Assembly (NCBI RefSeq): GCF_038396845.1 | Contig: NZ_CP151587.1 | Location: 1,462,001 to 1,526,000, forward strand | DNA: 64,000 nucleotides | Direction: 5' to 3' | Origin: Gymnodinialimonas sp. 57CJ19 | GTDB lineage: Bacteria > Pseudomonadota > Alphaproteobacteria > Rhodobacterales > Rhodobacteraceae | Part shown: piece after piece, positions 63,801 to 64,000 of the stretch | Position numbering within the stretch: position 1 is the stretch's first letter | Layout: each line of letters starts with the position of its first letter | The notes under the pieces: model-generated | Database searches by the model: none | What the model was told of the DNA's origin: nothing | What the model saw: the letters and a program-made list of their open reading frames with translations, nothing else | Program-made: the position numbers and the translations under genes

Positions 63801-64000
63801 GTCAGCGAAGCGCTTGTCACCAACGCCCGGCTCAGCGTTCAGGGCCCTGTGGGGACGGGCGCTCGCGATCACGGCGGCATCAACGTTAAAGCGACGAGCG
63901 ACACGGATCTGACCGCCCATATCGTTTCCGTATCGGCGGCGGCCTCTGCTGGTCTGGTGGCGGGTGCAGGCTCGATCGGTGTGTCGATCCTCTTTAGCCG
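51897..64000 (+). CDS. Giant LEPR-XLL repeat surface protein (5' part, continues beyond window)
   Basis: An uninterrupted frame of 4034 codons reaching the window edge. Residues 69-79 read LEPRLLLSADP, the LEPR-XLL motif that marks the N-terminus of very large, probably type I secreted proteins of marine proteobacteria; there is no Sec signal peptide. RTX-like glycine-aspartate repeats occur near residues 982-1000 (GGALDDTLSGGEGHD) and 1457-1475 (GGAGDDTITGSAGDD). From about residue 2000 to the edge the sequence becomes a long series of Ala/Val/Gly/Ser/Thr-rich segments, spaced roughly 70-100 residues, alternating small hydrophobic strands with DxTxI-type turns, as in beta-helical adhesins. 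ATG 51897 has only a weak ribosome binding site (GGGCGA); TTG 51885 is possible. Probably a surface adhesin or layer protein exported with the TolC-like channel upstream. Confidence 0.88.
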   Translation, partial: MSFPFAKKEFEGAWRWSGSTPDAPQAPVLPIQKASSQPVFSDWLNGFVSGVFGRDRTHLPKRRAGIDTLEPRLLLSADPLTSVAMTMSAGEATLRVAEVEYNRGTEENPDNVTERRVQLIQGVTGAGADNVVAERRIVEIDGKNRIVTGGWDESNSILTDLTVGGSSGVDKLTIDQSILSLADFNQFSINLGAGDDEIIGPEASAGLVWSLSDTAGSGELAILQPTGDATNPTAADRTLDNRVTYEGGRDEFLQFTGVKKITAEATRDIIADRTGGAAEYGLTWSSSGEVTLQQRTSVSGVGGTGSGVGVTIFGAEGLAGSGGNDLHVNLSGQSVSTGFAGADLNAESGEIRLYASVDVARLSPTMFETQGATGMTGTGGIDIGRAGRGVDIDLGGGVDKLVGTDDLIEWRITGRGTGATFAGSGTLNFYDFPESPATPEEASDWIEYANTQANFFGVDEIVGGDRDDRLILDYAAGLNVLIQGTEGEPTVEVSGGGGVDLRAFAVEVLDARQGGATVDYRNQSYDVTIDFGLGEATGFLSISGFTGAITGAGDDQVIAATDTVLIQTGAGEDIITLTRFTSAATIDAGADEDILRGDTDARSNEIAYVDDGDPNTPAPELNAAGTHYTDPLGSEFRVEVLDGNGADGRYRTVLGNGTAQGAVATFANVESIEGQGTSGDDDTLIMALTGTTPDLVWHVTDVYKGVITAGAVTLAYSTIARGVNAGSRDLTLSYSGDGSDIGEYTGDVIVDLMDGVAAGLNEFSGDVQTLIGSAKNDALLGNAATTLIRGLDGDDQLGLVTLDGATAEGGTGANTLAYRNATGIVTLTGTELAQLVGGTTTTATHSGIVDAVILADETDTLGVTIDAAAFTGSTILKGAAGVDLLISGQGAENVFIASGGADVMNNSSTTGATYVGQDLVGDYTAANTAAAIITVSTVGAVDTLNGVFSLIRLIGDENDNVFDASGLTHASAALFGQGGDDDLIGGALDDTLSGGEGHDSFVGGGGTGDTVQEIGFRSYFLGASGLFHDNEADTGSVLGVDLPASTADGDGFQLEIVGLDGVALSTATLSFDAETFQVETAISALRQFDQTAYDVVVTRDGDGRITRVELQFKAAYTGRDLGLAMTARGTNTATSGGAAVAFTAVGAEVAGTRASAVETLSGVEIADLTFETEIAGVADVAGWSGAVKITGSDRTDHVTLGADDSAALGDGNDYLTLTGAGAIAADVVLDGGEGFDRLTAQTPTQVLTLTDATVSFGAGASVNHAGFEDYTLLGSGLADVIDASGLGAGALTAATELLTLNNGAGLPIRMSDNDAMEVVNRDEYGVPLAAEAFDNGERAYDLKVIHGDGTIGYVDLQQGAETMADVLAAFNLVDNLSATITAGQLVITSSITTGDLRFEGIEVDNSGSAGAPTTAQPNPVVTDIYVDSSMLEALGLSDVVFSGNSVTSTLGSGVSAMIDGGAGDDTITGSAGDDLIITGQGVDSVTGGAGTDHLLLSQAGLAGDFTVTSATGGRFDVGVGGTTATNFGGIETLEICGDTSAQSVTATDWTGNFIYRTGGGADTIAKSSGKNTIIVDSPTGTPATPTITGAANPLDEVFFSMSGEVTADLSVLLAGITDAITLGATPVKIDELRTTRVEANLNGNLTFTQNANFTSGGHVTIESESISVTNDIIQTGGTPDTNRLIFKTTQFSQSRGTMISSTGDVMFVGRDEDRRWTSGFYKINATSIDYSFGVDGTSGIADIEGRNIRIDLRAGKLPAEEISTGDTDDGGFNFLESVKSAGLSILDFLESLALISANSRLVANIDLVATEHSRFTTTGTGEHGDLDIRVVTEGVNSAKPISILAGLGFGLGQVYQHVTIDADLQISGDMDLRSIVDMSNSVTAGSGGLAGFGVGIAVTVTLIENTVSVTPKAGSNIVGDLRVAADTIERIYTEGTASAGEDGVFAVGIAVEVGINTTTARVAGADLSVGGNLVVQASNHKMALLKKIGYIIPFQTVGTTAGAAVGTVSGGNFIDDVIKGLVPTDAVKTVAVSQAAKKSDNKLIQWVNKKMEPSKNPQPPKFQISGAIGIQIDHDTVEAAIGNADGSASLIKVGGDTSVNAIASVRPKMIATAFSSNEGAKSGSTDKAGAVALNVADMHIHADALIESGMTLRAQGAVSVNASSENKIDPFGIWGGNLVKPVLDAAGNPTYRLDNGVLTDGDDAPVTGSVNISAGDLVQDGDTRWRAKRPQTGIDLTTEDFASEVLSWEEVTPTGTAVTVFGTAANYVDDNFGLAGNLFDVWAQSYARGETFGLAISTSVIVLDYTANAEIKDGAKVVLTATGEDNGAVGTGNDVSVTAAAQNDMIALHGNFAPFGPSTGDGASPERNKGFKEGLGSFYKNYKNEVKGSKAVKNPLGDQETDNAVGAAVSILFESTRATATIGDATIIANDVTMASSARHLNFGLAAAGGKGGALSLNGSWNHTTVNSSAISRIGSGADITLSGDLDVDATELTTIVQFAGAVSQSNSVAVGISGLTFLSDRRADAIVGGGVGGGSIDVDGDVTFDAGVEGVIIGGAIAAAIAKPAPPASPSAGSGTTSGGAAGAAGGNSALPTGVSQQASNSKTGVSVAGSAIGYEEDIFVHADITGLATLNAGTLSLRAEDRANRILVTGGAAVTTTDKGVGVAGAFVVVVSDKDISATVATNPGQAMDLTAGSVLMKAADKAVYFSLAVGVAVSTGSKGVGVSGSVTVTVARSEIDAGFLGQSDGKINLSTPGAVDLATRNDSVWVHISGAGAYGGTAGVGVSVGVVVMDSLLDTHLDHVVSAPTMPTGSVKAIAVNSITLVNLSFGAAVSGGSKGGAGVGMVAFNIYRASTVVKSEGADLDVSGTGAVTLVAFDETALAATAGGVAISSGQAAVGVAIAVNIAKEGEKNGVTRGTEVVLTNTSLSAGSGLLSTIATSDLTMVSIAVAGAGSQRFALAGSAAVNRNNIGTKVTADEATTLTGSGAIRAEAVNVSDHTALAGAVAIAVDPAAGASGGAGIAINLIDTDVTTQVNGTVTTPGNVSVTARADQTNVTIAMGGAGSGGFSLGGSLAITHVEGDVSATVAPTTAKTWSVNDLTVSAQDSSSVTSIAGALGVGLSFGGVGLAFGFVNITRSVTSSVGGPVTINAAGHVEVLAGSRRSATAAADDPYLDNAIEGLGDDAFNSDTGVGEQDLRSQVVNITAAIGGSKMVGVGFNLAHTKVDRTISATVADGATLNLNTSNTAVLPNEAGQTRGLTVRADDASGIVVVAVGAAAAVGPESPIAVAIAGSVAYSDIESHVVAEIGAATINLNNSADLAVLSRNSSLIVSIAFGAAVAVGGTTGSGAVGFSAGVNRVSGEVGSRLSGTINATGSAVGANNIFVDAENTAHIVSVSLAAAISVSTGGKASFSGGGAGSGSIIRGATYAVVNDAKIANADTLSVDAEAKSIITTVVLGVAVSVTASDSGGAFSLGIAASTNSTEGLGRNIAGLPADAGYIVASRIVDSDVTLRGALNVNALSDQKITAVVIAASVAVAATGGFSLSAAGAGAGAGNYGQSRVLAEIVGSSASDRVIAEGITVHAINVSKITAVIGAAAVGVSVAGGGGAAVALAAAVAVNEIEASTVARVSGLSHALGLSAGSGALNILADTTRGSGGSKQMLEINTVSVSAAVAVTASGATAISVSASGAFAFNRITGETIAELSDINNGQAGSVTVRALNEADIDANVVSVAASVAAGAAGGSLGVSIGAVVVSNKIGTKDDNFEITARVKDARMYVTGEMDVTATNTSTINASGSAVSAAVAVSTDLAGALSGAGAGVYNTVRMNTLAEVSRDNGPAGANNMLTVGSLAVSATDTSDIDAVAVGASVAAAVSGLGVGVAVSIGVSIASNDISNSAVAKIEDSALASDLMVLAGSAGTGGSISVLAENNATAFAKAVAASVAASFGLLGSVALSGAGGRAENLVSNVSEALVTNARLSVQGPVGTGARDHGGINVKATSDTDLTAHIVSVSAAASAGLVAGAGSIGVSILFS

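Overview
The window is GC-rich, almost fully coding DNA from an alphaproteobacterium, most likely a marine Rhodobacterales (Roseobacter-type) chromosome. The signs are a hisS-hisZ-hisG cluster using the short HisG, a B12-dependent ribonucleotide reductase, TRAP and BMP-type transporters, DUF1489 and SapC proteins, a LEPR-XLL giant protein, a full CtrA-type site, and palindromic intergenic repeats of the kind common in this group. I see no rRNA, tRNA, insertion sequence, prophage or CRISPR array. The species cannot be named from sequence alone.

Layout. 1-4.1 kb: the tail of an SGNH esterase, then a glycerol operon (glpD, glpK, nitrilase-family amidase) behind two GlpR-like half sites. 4.1-8.5 kb: a 1463-residue RTX protein with a C-terminal Hint domain. 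8.7-14.6 kb: a GMC oxidoreductase divergent from a TRAP transporter (P, Q, M subunits) and an IclR regulator, probably one catabolic unit. 14.8-17.3 kb: a dimethylglycine/sarcosine dehydrogenase-like flavoprotein. 17.4-23.3 kb: minus-strand genes, including three paralogous small secreted proteins, a RibD-C protein, a cNMP-binding patatin, a DUF938 methyltransferase and a DAO-family flavoprotein.

33.9 down to 23.4 kb: a tightly overlapping nine-gene minus-strand operon, xdhA-xdhB-xdhC, a BMP-type nucleoside/purine ABC transporter (ATPase, permease, small membrane protein, permease), a voltage-gated-type ion channel and the BMP binding protein, closed by a strong terminator. It appears to combine purine (nucleoside) import with hypoxanthine/xanthine oxidation. 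34-42 kb: an ArsR/SRPBCC pair divergent from dnaE, an HPP-CBS membrane protein, a small secreted protein, an MFS transporter and slyX. 42.1-45.4 kb: hisS-hisZ-hisG. 45.5-49.2 kb: a frameshifted secreted ORF behind a CtrA-like site, DUF1489 and nrdJ.

49.5-64 kb: a cell-surface module of TolC-like outer-membrane channel, SapC-like protein and a giant LEPR-XLL repeat protein (more than 4,000 residues, running off the window).

Most unusual observations: (1) nrdJ carries an in-frame insert resembling an XRE/Cro-type helix-turn-helix, with codon use unlike the flanks, followed by a perfect palindrome; (2) xdhA carries a triple-hairpin intergenic-type repeat translated in frame as an interdomain linker; (3) the RTX-Hint protein contains a segment resembling the von Hippel-Lindau beta domain; (4) three consecutive perfect palindromes share a CTTGCAAG core; (5) the TolC/SapC/LEPR-XLL module.
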